This document shows, piece after piece, positions 1 to 6,714 of a DNA stretch of 20,821 bases. Numbering within the stretch: the first letter of the stretch is position 1; each line of letters starts with the position of its first letter. The notes under the pieces are model-generated. The model was not told the origin of the DNA, ran no database searches, and saw only the letters and a program-made list of their open reading frames with translations. The stretch covers positions 1 to 20,821 of the forward strand of contig NZOF01000134.1 in the NCBI GenBank assembly GCA_002695185.1. Reading direction: 5' to 3'. The DNA is from Erythrobacter sp. GTDB taxonomy: Bacteria > Pseudomonadota > Alphaproteobacteria > Sphingomonadales > Sphingomonadaceae. Both the position numbers and the translations under genes were made by a program.

Positions 1-23
1 CCATTGCTATACGGCCCCCGTGT

Positions 24-98
24 TCCGGCGTAGCTCAGCGGTAGAGCAGTTGACTGTTAATCAATTGGTCGTAGGTTCGATCCCTACCGCCGGAGCCA
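24..98 (+). tRNA. tRNA-Asn (anticodon GUU), CCA encoded
   Basis: The acceptor arms TCCGGCG (24-30) and CGCCGGA (88-94) pair perfectly, followed by discriminator G95 and an encoded CCA at 96-98. The anticodon loop CTGTTAA (54-60) carries GTT at 56-58 on a five-base-pair stem with one G-U pair. A D-arm with AGCTCAGCGGTAGAGC and a T-arm with the GGTTCGATCC pattern are present. It charges asparagine. The gene sits immediately outside the accessory region, the usual position for a tRNA used as an integration target. Confidence 0.97.
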
Positions 99-233
99 AT
101 AAAATCAAGCACTTAGGCGATTCCGCCGCCCGGTGTGAGCTACTCAAGCACAGCATAGGCACAGTTTTTAGGCTCGGCACTGTGCCTTAGGGGGCCAAGC
201 ACCGTCACCCCGTCAAGGCGTTGAAGATGTAGG
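99..233. other. Repeat-rich spacer beside tRNA-Asn, possible island boundary
   Basis: No gene is seen. Three direct copies of CAAGCAC lie at 106-112, 145-151 and 196-202. A perfect 9-bp inverted repeat (AGGCACAGT at 157-165, ACTGTGCCT at 179-187) has a run of five T in its loop. Repeats downstream of a tRNA 3' end can be integrase arm sites or an attachment-site remnant, but no tyrosine integrase gene lies in the window, so this is inference. The inverted repeat could also be a weak terminator for the tRNA or the convergent HNH gene. Confidence 0.4.
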
Positions 234-935
234 CTATTCCCAGATGACCTCGAACGCGAGGTACTCGGAGAGTACGCCCCGGATCATGAGGCTTCCCTCG
301 GCCACGGCCAGGAACCTGTAGCGTCCTTCCTGCACCGTGATCCAGCCGCTGGCGTAGGCGTCATCTGCGATCAGCATCCGGTGCATCGCCCTGCTACCGA
401 CCTCTGGCCAGATGTTCACTTCCGGCGCAGTCTCGAAGTGGTCGCGCTGGTCGTCCGTCATGGAGACCAGCGGCATCACAAGGACGTGCTCGGGCTCGTC
501 AAGGCGGGGTTCGTTGAGCTCGTAGGCTGCATGGCACCTCGCCAGCTTCATGACGACGCGCCGCACCCTTTCGTCTTCCGGCTGCCAGACGTGGATCAAG
601 GCTCCCCCGACGGTATCGCTCTGCCGGTGCCCACGCTCGATCCTATCGCGCAGGCTTCGGTTCCGGCGCAGTGCCCGCTTTATCTTGTCCCTTGACAGCT
701 GCTCCGGGTCGCTGGTGCCACAGACGACGCACTCGATGAAACAGGCCAGGTATTCCTCGTCGCCAGAGAAGCCGTTGTTGCAGTCGCCACAACTCGGGAG
801 CGACGGCATGTGCTTTGGGTGCGGTAGGTCCAAGAAGACCTTCGAGGGTGCGTGGTCCTTTGACTCGGTTTGGCCACCGCAGTGGACGCAGAAGCCTTTT
901 TGCCTGTCGTCGCCGTTGTTCGGTAGTCTTTCCAT
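234..935 (-). CDS. HNH-endonuclease-like protein with two CxxC motifs
   Basis: The 233-residue protein begins with a zinc-ribbon-like HNH region: C16xxC19, then K26-D27-H28, then C49xxC52 followed by N53-N54. This matches the HNH pattern of two CxxC pairs around a D/E-H core and a trailing Asn. The remaining ~170 residues are not a fold I recognise. Start codons also exist at 998 and 971, but they lie inside the upstream vsr-like gene. The ATG at 935 follows the purine-rich GGGGCGAGAAG and lies 13 bases past the vsr stop, so I prefer it. It is the last gene of a minus-strand run helicase-Vsr-HNH, suggesting a nuclease of a restriction or repair cluster. Nuclease activity is inferred from motifs only. 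Confidence 0.72.
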   Translation of the reverse strand: MERLPNNGDDRQKGFCVHCGGQTESKDHAPSKVFLDLPHPKHMPSLPSCGDCNNGFSGDEEYLACFIECVVCGTSDPEQLSRDKIKRALRRNRSLRDRIERGHRQSDTVGGALIHVWQPEDERVRRVVMKLARCHAAYELNEPRLDEPEHVLVMPLVSMTDDQRDHFETAPEVNIWPEVGSRAMHRMLIADDAYASGWITVQEGRYRFLAVAEGSLMIRGVLSEYLAFEVIWE

Positions 936-948
936 CTTCTCGCCCCAG

Positions 949-1371
949 TCAGTCTTTGTGTTCAACAGCATCTGCGACCCGTGCCGCAACTTGGGCAACG
1001 GCGGTCGCCCCCTTCAACTCGCACTCCCACACGACAATCAGGCGCCAGCCCAAGGCGACCAGCGCCGCGTCCCTCTCACCGTCGCGCCTGACGTTGCCCT
1101 CCAGCTTCGGGCGCCAGTATTCGAGGCGCGAGGCCGGAAGGCGCCCAGCGGGGCAACCGGCGTGCTGGTGCCAGAAGCACCCGCGCACCTGTACCGCCAA
1201 CCGCTGACGCGGGAACACGACGTCGGGCGATCCCGGTAGGTCCCGCCGGCATACCCTGAACCTGAGCCCCATCCCGTGCAGCGCTGACCTCAGCGCCACT
1301 TCCGGTTTGGTGTCACGACCGCGAATCCGGGCCATGTTTCTGGAGCGTTGGTCGGGCGTGATCCGATCCAT
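949..1371 (-). CDS. vsr: Vsr-family very-short-patch-repair endonuclease (copy 1, active site altered)
   Basis: The 140-residue protein matches the Vsr fold end to end. Vsr nicks 5' of T in T:G mismatches produced by deamination of 5-methylcytosine. The E. coli landmarks align: Glu24, catalytic Asp50 (SPDVVF), the zinc set in CFWHQHAGC plus Cys117 in VVWEC, His68, and Asp97. The residue equivalent to E. coli His64 is Arg63 (VRGCFW instead of VHGCFW), so activity may be reduced or changed. The start at 1371 gives MDRITPDQRS, the normal Vsr N-terminus. It lies two bases past the helicase stop (TGA-AG-ATG), indicating translational coupling. No m5C methyltransferase remains in this cluster; the nearest is at 16381-17472. 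Confidence 0.9.
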   Translation of the reverse strand: MDRITPDQRSRNMARIRGRDTKPEVALRSALHGMGLRFRVCRRDLPGSPDVVFPRQRLAVQVRGCFWHQHAGCPAGRLPASRLEYWRPKLEGNVRRDGERDAALVALGWRLIVVWECELKGATAVAQVAARVADAVEHKD

Positions 1372-1373
1372 CT

Positions 1374-2495
1374 TCAGGCGGAACCCGCAGCCACTTGTCT
1401 CTCCCCCGGGTCGCCGACAGACGGCAGCCGGTTGCTGGTGAGCAGGTCGCACATCTCCTCCTGCGAGAGACTTGCCACCAATTCGCCCGCTCCTCGGTCG
1501 CCGAGAAGGCTCCTAGCCAGCGCCGACTTCCGTTCCAGCGCCGTCACCACGGCCTCTTCGATCGTGTCCGTAGCGAGGAGGCGGACGTATGTGACGGGCT
1601 GTGTCTGACCTATCCGATGGTTCCGGTCCTGGCTTTGCGCGTAGTGGTCGTAGCGCCACGACAGGGATTCATAGATCGTGAAACTGGCGGCTGTCAGCGT
1701 GAAGCCTGTACCGGCGGCGGCCGGGTTCGCAATCAGAAGGCGGGTGTCCTGATCCTCTTGGAAACGCTTTGCGATGCCTTGCCGCTCATCGTTGGGTGTG
1801 GCCCCATAGATCGCGACCGCCCCGGGGAATCGCTGAAGGAGCTGTTCGATCGTCCGGATGTAGTTCGACCACAGGATGACCTTTCTTCCCGGCACAGAGA
1901 GGATGTCGGCGATCAAGCCGTCCAATGCCTCGAACTTCGCCGGCAGTCGGTCTAGTTCCGGGAAGATCAATGCCGGATTACTGGCAATCTGGATGAGCCG
2001 GGTCAGCTTGGCCAGTGCGGTGGACGCATAGGCCAGGTACTGCTCGCCCGTCATCTTCCTGATTTCGGCGACCATCTCGTCCCGCATCTGGTCATATACC
2101 CGGCGCTGCCAGTCGGGCAGTTCCACCCTCAGATCGGCATAGGTCTTTTCCGGGAGGTCAAGACATTGCTCCTTCGTGCGCCTCAGGATCAGTCTGTCAA
2201 AGGTCGCCTGGGCAAACTTGGCGGTGGGGTCATCTTCAAGCATCGCCTTGAAAACTTCAGCCGAACCCAGACTGGCCTTGCCGGGCTCCAGAATCTCGAC
2301 CTGGGTGTGAAGGTCTTCGGCCGTGTTCGTCACAGGCGTGCCCGACAGCAACCATCGAAACGCCGCATGCGGCGCAACCGCCCGCATCGCAGTTGAGGTC
2401 AAGGATTTCCAGTTCTTCGCGGCGTGGGACTCGTCCAGCACAAGTGCAGTCCGCTGCCGCTGACAGAGCGCGATGAGCGCAGTGGCTTTCAACGC
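1374..2495 (-). pseudogene. SNF2-family helicase, 5'-truncated
   Basis: About 370 C-terminal residues of a SNF2/superfamily-2 ATPase remain. Visible motifs in order: motif II LDESH, motif III LLSGTPVTNT, a RecA-like second lobe with VILWSNYIRTIEQL, motif V region AAAGTGFTLTAAS, and motif VI QDRNHRIGQTQPV. Motif I (Walker A) and everything upstream are missing. At about 2485-2498 the sequence changes abruptly into the phage host-specificity gene. The reading frame stays open to 2912, but that extension is an antisense-quality reading of the phage gene (rich in R, S, T) and is not helicase. Without Walker A the protein cannot hydrolyse ATP. Its companions vsr and HNH follow directly. Either the 5' end was lost by recombination or the contig is chimeric here. 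Confidence 0.85.
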
Positions 2496-4905
2496 CGCCC
2501 GGGCGGTCGAAATGCGGGTTCGACCACCAGGCGCGCAGGTCCTTGTAGCGAAACACCCAGTCCTTGCCATAGGCGCCGTCGGTGATCGGCGTGCGGATCT
2601 GGTTGGTCCGGTCCGCCTGGCTCGCATAGAACCAGTCGAACCCCTCGCCCCCGGTGATGTTCGTTTGCAGGTAGGCGCGGTCGTAGATGGCGGGCCAGCC
2701 TGCCTGCGCGTCCAGATGCTCGAAACCATCGCGCCAGTCCGAGAGCGGAATGTAATTGTCGATGCCAATGAAATCGATCTCCGCGTCCGCCCAGAGCGGG
2801 TCGAGATGGAAGAACACGTCACCCAAGCCATCGGCGGGCTGATGCCCGAAATATTCCGACCAGTCGGCCGCATAGCTGATCGCGGTGCCGACCCCGAGGA
2901 TCGCGCGCACATCGGCGGCGAGGCTCTGAAGCTCGGCGACCGCCGGATAGGTCGCGGCGCTGTCGCGGATGCCGGTCAGCCCGCGCAGTTCGGAGCCGAT
3001 CAGGAAGGCATCGACTCCGCCGGCCGCCGCGCAGAGATGGGCATAATGCAGGATCATCCGTCGCCAGCCCCAGTCATTGCCACCGGTCCAGGCGACGGTC
3101 TCGCCAGAGACGGCAAAGTCCGAAACCCGCGCATTGCCGAAGAACGCCGCGACCTGGCTGGCCGCCGTGGCCGTCTTATCGACCGAGCCCGCGTAACCCG
3201 GCGCCGGCGAACAGGTGATCCGCCCGCGCCATGGCAGCGCCGGCTGGCCGAGGGTGGCGGCGTTGTCGGAATATGGGTTCGGCAGGCTATTGCCCTCGGG
3301 CACATCCATCAGCAGAAAGGGATAGAAGGTGACGCGGTAGCCGCGCGCCTTCAGCGCCTTGATCGCCTGCACTACCGCCGCGTCGCTCGGCGTGCCGCCG
3401 TAAATGGGCCGCCCCTCGGCATCGGTGGAGACGAGATGCGCCGAGGCCCGCTCCGCGCCGTTGACCTGCCAAACCTGCGGGGTCGTGGTCTTGGTCGCGG
3501 TCTCGACGCCGGGGCGGATGGCGCAATGGCCAGCGCGCAGGTCGCTGCCGAACCAGCTCACCACGAGGCTCACGCTTTCGACCCCCGGCGCCAGCGCCTC
3601 AAGCCGGTCGAGCGAAACTGGAAAATCCGCCCGGTCGGTCTCGGCATGCACGTTCTCGGGCTTGGTCTTCGCGCCTTCCACCCGCATCACCGGTTCGGTG
3701 GCATAGACGAACTCGCCCGCGCCGGGGATCATCGTGACCGCGCGTATCGCGCCTTCGGCGGTGTCGGGATCGGCCAAGGGCCGGAACACCTCGAAGGAAA
3801 GCTGCGGGATACGGTTGCCGAAGGAGGTGAGGTCGAGTTCCTCGAACACCACATAAGCCGTGCCGCGATAGGCCGGCGCGCCCTCGGCCCCCATTTTCGC
3901 GGCAATGAACGGGTCGGCCGCCTGCACCTCGTCGCCGGGATACCAGCGCCAGGTGGCGGTCGAGGTGTCCAGAAGCTCGCCGTCGGCCCAGATGCGGCCG
4001 ATGCCGGTGATCGGGCCTTCGCAGAGCACAACAGCGAAGGACGCCGTGTAGGAATATTCGGTGGTGGTGACCGTCGGCCCGCCGCCCTTGCCGCCGCCCT
4101 GCGTGGTGGTGCTGACATGCTCGGTGAAATCGGTGGCCCAGATGATGTTACCACCCAGACGCATGCGGCCGAAGAGGCGCGGGATGGTGGTGCCTTCGGT
4201 GGCGGACGTGACCCGCAGGCTGTCGAGCCTTGCACCCTCGTAGCGCTGGTCGGGCTGGAGCGAGCCGACGATCCAGCTGTCGACGACGGAGCCGGCCATG
4301 GTGCCGATCGCCCCGCCGATGGTGGCGGCGGAAATGCCGAGGAGACCGCCGCCGATCGACGCGCCGATGGCCTGACCGGCAACCGTGCCGGCGCCCTTCC
4401 AGGCCGGGTTCTCCAGATCGATCCCGCAACGCCCGTCACCCAGCACCGCATCGCAGCCAGCCTGGAAACTCCGCCCCAACGGCTGATCCAGTACATGGGC
4501 AAGGCTCCGCATCTCGGCCGTAAAGGCCACCCGCCCGCGCCGGATCTCACCGATGGTGCCCCGTCGCATCAGCACGCGCTGGCTGGTATCCTGCCAGTTC
4601 ACCCGCCAGACCTCTACCGCCGCGCCGTCCCAGAGCCCCGCGGCGATGTCGGCTTCGGTGATGACGCCCGAGCGCAGCACGCCTTCGGCATCCTGCGCAT
4701 CCACCGCGAGATCACCTGAGGCGCGCAGTTCGGAGGCTTTGAGGCCGCTCTCGGGCTCTAAGCTGGTCCCGTCGAAGGAAAGCGCGAGATCATGGTCGGT
4801 GAAGCCGAACACCTGTCCGTCGGCGCGGGTGATGCGCCAGCACCAGGCGAGCGTCGTGGTGCCCTCGTCGAGATGGGATTGCAGTTCTGGCGAGAGGGAT
4901 TTCAT
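2257..4905 (-). CDS. Chimeric phage protein: DUF2163 N-terminus joined to GTA-like host-specificity (TIM-barrel) protein, 3'-truncated
   Basis: Residues 1 to about 175 match the DUF2163 family (start MKSLSPEL, Cys-containing FQAGCDAVLGDGRCGIDL near 147-164), a distal-tail protein of GTA-like phages. From about residue 176 (AGQAIGASIGG) it becomes the large tail host-specificity protein: a Gly/Ala-rich N-terminus, then GTTIPRLFGRMRLGGNIIWATDF, then a TIM-barrel glycoside-hydrolase-like part ending with AYGKDWVFRYKDLRAWW and NPHFDRPGGVE. In the family these are two genes separated by an NlpC/P60 peptidase gene, so the join near 4378 removed the DUF2163 end, the peptidase and the start of the third gene, yet stays in frame. 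After about 2488 the frame runs out of phase through the helicase remnant to 2257. The start overlaps the o-spanin stop by ATGA. It is probably non-functional as a tail tip. Confidence 0.82.
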   Translation of the reverse strand: MKSLSPELQSHLDEGTTTLAWCWRITRADGQVFGFTDHDLALSFDGTSLEPESGLKASELRASGDLAVDAQDAEGVLRSGVITEADIAAGLWDGAAVEVWRVNWQDTSQRVLMRRGTIGEIRRGRVAFTAEMRSLAHVLDQPLGRSFQAGCDAVLGDGRCGIDLENPAWKGAGTVAGQAIGASIGGGLLGISAATIGGAIGTMAGSVVDSWIVGSLQPDQRYEGARLDSLRVTSATEGTTIPRLFGRMRLGGNIIWATDFTEHVSTTTQGGGKGGGPTVTTTEYSYTASFAVVLCEGPITGIGRIWADGELLDTSTATWRWYPGDEVQAADPFIAAKMGAEGAPAYRGTAYVVFEELDLTSFGNRIPQLSFEVFRPLADPDTAEGAIRAVTMIPGAGEFVYATEPVMRVEGAKTKPENVHAETDRADFPVSLDRLEALAPGVESVSLVVSWFGSDLRAGHCAIRPGVETATKTTTPQVWQVNGAERASAHLVSTDAEGRPIYGGTPSDAAVVQAIKALKARGYRVTFYPFLLMDVPEGNSLPNPYSDNAATLGQPALPWRGRITCSPAPGYAGSVDKTATAASQVAAFFGNARVSDFAVSGETVAWTGGNDWGWRRMILHYAHLCAAAGGVDAFLIGSELRGLTGIRDSAATYPAVAELQSLAADVRAILGVGTAISYAADWSEYFGHQPADGLGDVFFHLDPLWADAEIDFIGIDNYIPLSDWRDGFEHLDAQAGWPAIYDRAYLQTNITGGEGFDWFYASQADRTNQIRTPITDGAYGKDWVFRYKDLRAWWSNPHFDRPGGVESHCAHRALSAAADCTCAGRVPRREELEILDLNCDAGGCAACGVSMVAVGHACDEHGRRPSHPGRDSGARQGQSGFG

Positions 4906-5102
4906 CGGCAGGTTCCCGTCATGCGGTCATCGAGATCGGCGAGCCAGCGCGCCCAAGCGGGCGGCACCTGAGCCACGGTTTCCGCAGGTGGCCGGGCCAG
5001 CCGCGCCTCGGCATAGGAGATGCACCCTGCATCACCAGGCACCGTCGTTGCGGCGCAACCGCTCAGCAGGGTCGCCAGCGCCGCGGCCGTCGCGAACCGC
5101 AT
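4902..5102 (-). CDS. Outer-membrane lipoprotein spanin (Rz1-like)
   Basis: From the ATG at 5102 the product is a short lipoprotein: MRFATAAALATLLSGCAATT has an N-terminal Arg, a hydrophobic stretch and lipobox LLSGC, so the mature protein would begin at Cys16. The rest is Pro- and Ala-containing (ARPPAETVAQVPPAW), as is usual for o-spanins. A longer start at 5144 (MHGKTRSGRS) is possible but would add a polar stretch before the signal. The gene overlaps the 3' end of the i-spanin in another frame and its stop overlaps the next gene by ATGA. Spanins fuse inner and outer membranes in the last step of Gram-negative lysis. Assignment rests on architecture and context, not on recognisable sequence identity. 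Confidence 0.68.
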   Translation of the reverse strand: MRFATAAALATLLSGCAATTVPGDAGCISYAEARLARPPAETVAQVPPAWARWLADLDDRMTGTCR

Positions 5103-5262
5103 CGCGGCCACGTTCGACCTTCCCGATCGTGTCTTCCCATGCATCGTGTTCGGCCTCCCGTTTGCCTGCGCGTTTGCCTTCCACTCGGCCCCAGACCCGG
5201 CCGAGGACAATGCCTCCAACCGTGCCCAGAGCGGCCACCAGCCAGATCAGGAAATCAGCCAT
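5032..5262 (-). CDS. Inner-membrane spanin (Rz-like)
   Basis: The 76-residue product has one N-terminal membrane segment (MADFLIWLVAALGTVGGIVLG) followed by a charged, Arg/Glu/Lys-rich tail (GRVEGKRAGKREAEHDAWED). That N-in type-II arrangement is typical of i-spanins. A longer open frame reaches 5352, but the ATG at 5262 overlaps the stop of the preceding small gene (ATGGCTGA) and starts directly with the membrane segment, so I prefer it. The lipoprotein gene at 4902-5102 overlaps its 3' end out of frame, the classic Rz/Rz1 layout. The periplasmic part is short compared with lambda Rz. Confidence 0.65.
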   Translation of the reverse strand: MADFLIWLVAALGTVGGIVLGRVWGRVEGKRAGKREAEHDAWEDTIGKVERGRDAVRDGRGAGDPAERLRRNDGAW

Positions 5263-5356
5263 AGGCCCGTTCCCCGCGCGCCGCGGCCACACAGAGGGCG
5301 ACAATGAAGACTCCAAGGCAGCCGCCCAGTATGAGCCCCGCCAGAAACTCAAGCAT
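5255..5356 (-). CDS. 33-residue membrane protein of the lysis cassette
   Basis: The tiny ORF encodes MLEFLAGLILGGCLGVFI followed by VALCVAAARGERAYG, essentially one transmembrane helix with a short basic tail. It is linked on both sides by the same overlap pattern: its ATG overlaps the upstream stop (ATGCTTGA) and its stop overlaps the next ATG (ATGGCTGA). That tight coupling within the lysis block supports it being real. The role is unknown; a holin/antiholin or spanin accessory protein would fit. Confidence 0.6.
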   Translation of the reverse strand: MLEFLAGLILGGCLGVFIVALCVAAARGERAYG

Positions 5357-5579
5357 CGCCCCGGAACCCCCGCTCGATCCGGTCGCGCAGACCGATCAGG
5401 CCGAGACCGAGAAAGATCAGCCCCGCCGGAGACGCATCGCCCGAGCCAGCGAGCAGCGCGACGAGGCGAGAAAGTTCAGCGAGCGGCCCGGTGGCGGGCA
5501 GCGCGACGGAGGCGATGCCGGTGAGAATGGCGAGCAGTCCCGCCCACCAGGTCAAGGAATTGGGTCGGATGTAGCGCAT
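5349..5579 (-). CDS. Small two-helix membrane protein, lysis cassette
   Basis: The 76-residue product has two hydrophobic stretches: WWAGLLAILTGIASVAL near residues 11-27 and SPAGLIFLGLGLIGL near 50-64. It ends in a basic, charged tail (RDRIERGFRGDA). Such small proteins occur beside endolysin genes in phages of Rhodobacteraceae-like hosts and could be a second holin or antiholin. It starts five bases after the endolysin stop and overlaps the next small ORF by eight bases. I do not recognise a named family. Confidence 0.68.
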   Translation of the reverse strand: MRYIRPNSLTWWAGLLAILTGIASVALPATGPLAELSRLVALLAGSGDASPAGLIFLGLGLIGLRDRIERGFRGDA

Positions 5580-5584
5580 GGGGA

Positions 5585-6238
5585 TCAGTTCCTTCTGGAC
5601 AGGTGGTTAAAGGTTGCTACCAACCGGGCGAGCCAGCTGGTCGGCGCGAAGGGTTTGGAAGCGGGTGCCGGCGGTGCTGGCGACGGGCGCAGCATCACCA
5701 GTGCTTCGCTTTCGGCGAGCCGTCGGCCCGGCCGCGAGAAGTCCACCCGGCCAGCGCGATCCACGGACCAGACCGGGATCGGGCCGGTGGGATAGCGGCC
5801 ATCACGGAACAGATCGCGCTCGGCCTCGCGGCGGGGAATGATCGAGGCGGGCTTGCGCCAGTTGAGAAACGCGTCGGCGGCTGCAACGCGATTGCCGGCG
5901 TTCAGGTGCCGGGTCAGCGCGGCACGCTGGATGCCGCCGGTGTTGAAGTGGAAGGAGACCAGCGCATTGAACTCGTGCGGCTCGAGCGGCACGGTCACGG
6001 CGCGTGCAACTTCGGCCTCGTAGCGCGCAAGATCGGCGCGGAACAGCCGGAACGCCTCCCGGATCCCGGCGTCCGGGTCCTGGGGCATCCCGCGCGGCAT
6101 TTTTTCCGGATAGGGTGGCCCGGCTGCGGCCGTGTGGCCGATGCCAAAGGTCCAGGTGCCGGCGGAATCGCGGTAAGGCCCGGGCACGATGCCCTCGTGC
6201 CGGGCAAGGGCCAGCAGGCCCCGGTCGGTCATGTGCAT
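5585..6238 (-). CDS. Phage endolysin, GH24 lysozyme-like
   Basis: The 217-residue protein carries the T4-lysozyme-type triad with exact spacing: Glu15 (RHEG), Asp24 (PYRDSAG) and Thr30 (TWTFGIGHT), i.e. E-x8-D-x5-T. EFNALVSFHFNTG near residues 98-110 is the second family signature. It cleaves the glycan backbone of peptidoglycan during lysis. The C-terminus (about 160-217) is Pro-rich and ends LARLVATFNHLSRRN, possibly amphipathic. There is no signal peptide, so release should depend on a holin such as the neighbour at 6367-6714. An internal ATG two codons in (6232) is an alternative start. Confidence 0.9.
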   Translation of the reverse strand: MHMTDRGLLALARHEGIVPGPYRDSAGTWTFGIGHTAAAGPPYPEKMPRGMPQDPDAGIREAFRLFRADLARYEAEVARAVTVPLEPHEFNALVSFHFNTGGIQRAALTRHLNAGNRVAAADAFLNWRKPASIIPRREAERDLFRDGRYPTGPIPVWSVDRAGRVDFSRPGRRLAESEALVMLRPSPAPPAPASKPFAPTSWLARLVATFNHLSRRN

Positions 6239-6242
6239 GGAA

Positions 6243-6374
6243 CTATCCGAGTAGCGAGAGGATCAGGATCAGCGCGGCGACCGCAAGGCCGATGCGCAGG
6301 CGGTGGGTGAAGGCATCACGCGGGTCGTCGGTCAGACGCCGCAGGCCGCGCAGGACACGGACGAGTTCAGTCAT
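6243..6374 (-). CDS. 43-residue single-helix membrane protein
   Basis: The ORF begins MTELVRVLRGLRRLTDDPRD, a basic amphipathic segment, and ends with a clean transmembrane helix, LAVAALILILSLLG. Its ATG overlaps the stop of the holin-like gene by eight bases (ATGACTGA), and the endolysin ATG lies five bases beyond its stop. The ATGnnTGA pattern recurs through this cassette. It is probably a lysis accessory or antiholin; no named family is recognised. Confidence 0.62.
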   Translation of the reverse strand: MTELVRVLRGLRRLTDDPRDAFTHRLRIGLAVAALILILSLLG

Positions 6375-6714
6375 CGCGGCCCTCCCGTGCATCGCGCAAC
6401 CGGGCGAGCACCAGCTCAATCACTGCCGGGCCGAAAACACCGACCAGGTAGGCGGCGGAACCGGCGGCGGAACCGGCGGGGATCGCCTGCGGCGGCAGAC
6501 CCAGCCAGCTGGTAACGACGGCCATGGAGAGGCTCCCCATGCCGGCCGCAATCAGCCCGCCGAGCAGGATGTGGCGCAGGGCGTCGCGCAGGCGCATCTT
6601 CGTTGTCAGCGCGTTGGTGGCGCCGCCGAGCGCGCCCCAGGCGGCGAGGATCACGGCGGTGGAAGCGGCGAGATCGCGCAGCACCGTCGCGACGAAACCG
6701 GAATTGTCGTTCAT
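6367..6714 (-). CDS. Holin-like membrane protein
   Basis: The 115-residue protein has three hydrophobic segments: about residues 14-32 (LAASTAVILAAWGALGGA), 46-68 (HILLGGLIAAGMGSLSMAVV) and 82-102 (AGSAAGSAAYLVGVFGPAVI). It ends with a charged tail, LARLRDAREGRDD. Three helices, small size, a basic/acidic tail and position just before the endolysin fit a class I holin, which would open the inner membrane for the GH24 enzyme. The start overlaps the preceding chimeric gene by ATGA. The holin assignment is contextual. Confidence 0.7.
   Translation of the reverse strand: MNDNSGFVATVLRDLAASTAVILAAWGALGGATNALTTKMRLRDALRHILLGGLIAAGMGSLSMAVVTSWLGLPPQAIPAGSAAGSAAYLVGVFGPAVIELVLARLRDAREGRDD

Noticed and set aside
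234..2495. DISARM system
   Set aside because: A SNF2 helicase is present, but no DUF1998 protein, no phospholipase-D-like protein and no linked methylase were found next to it.
2496..2912. Upstream extension of the helicase frame
   Set aside because: It reads the phage tail gene out of frame (R/S/T-rich) and is not helicase sequence.
2473..4719. Long plus-strand open frame (748 codons)
   Set aside because: It is antisense to the phage tail chimera, very rich in Arg, Gly and Ala, and has no family features. High GC keeps the opposite frame open.
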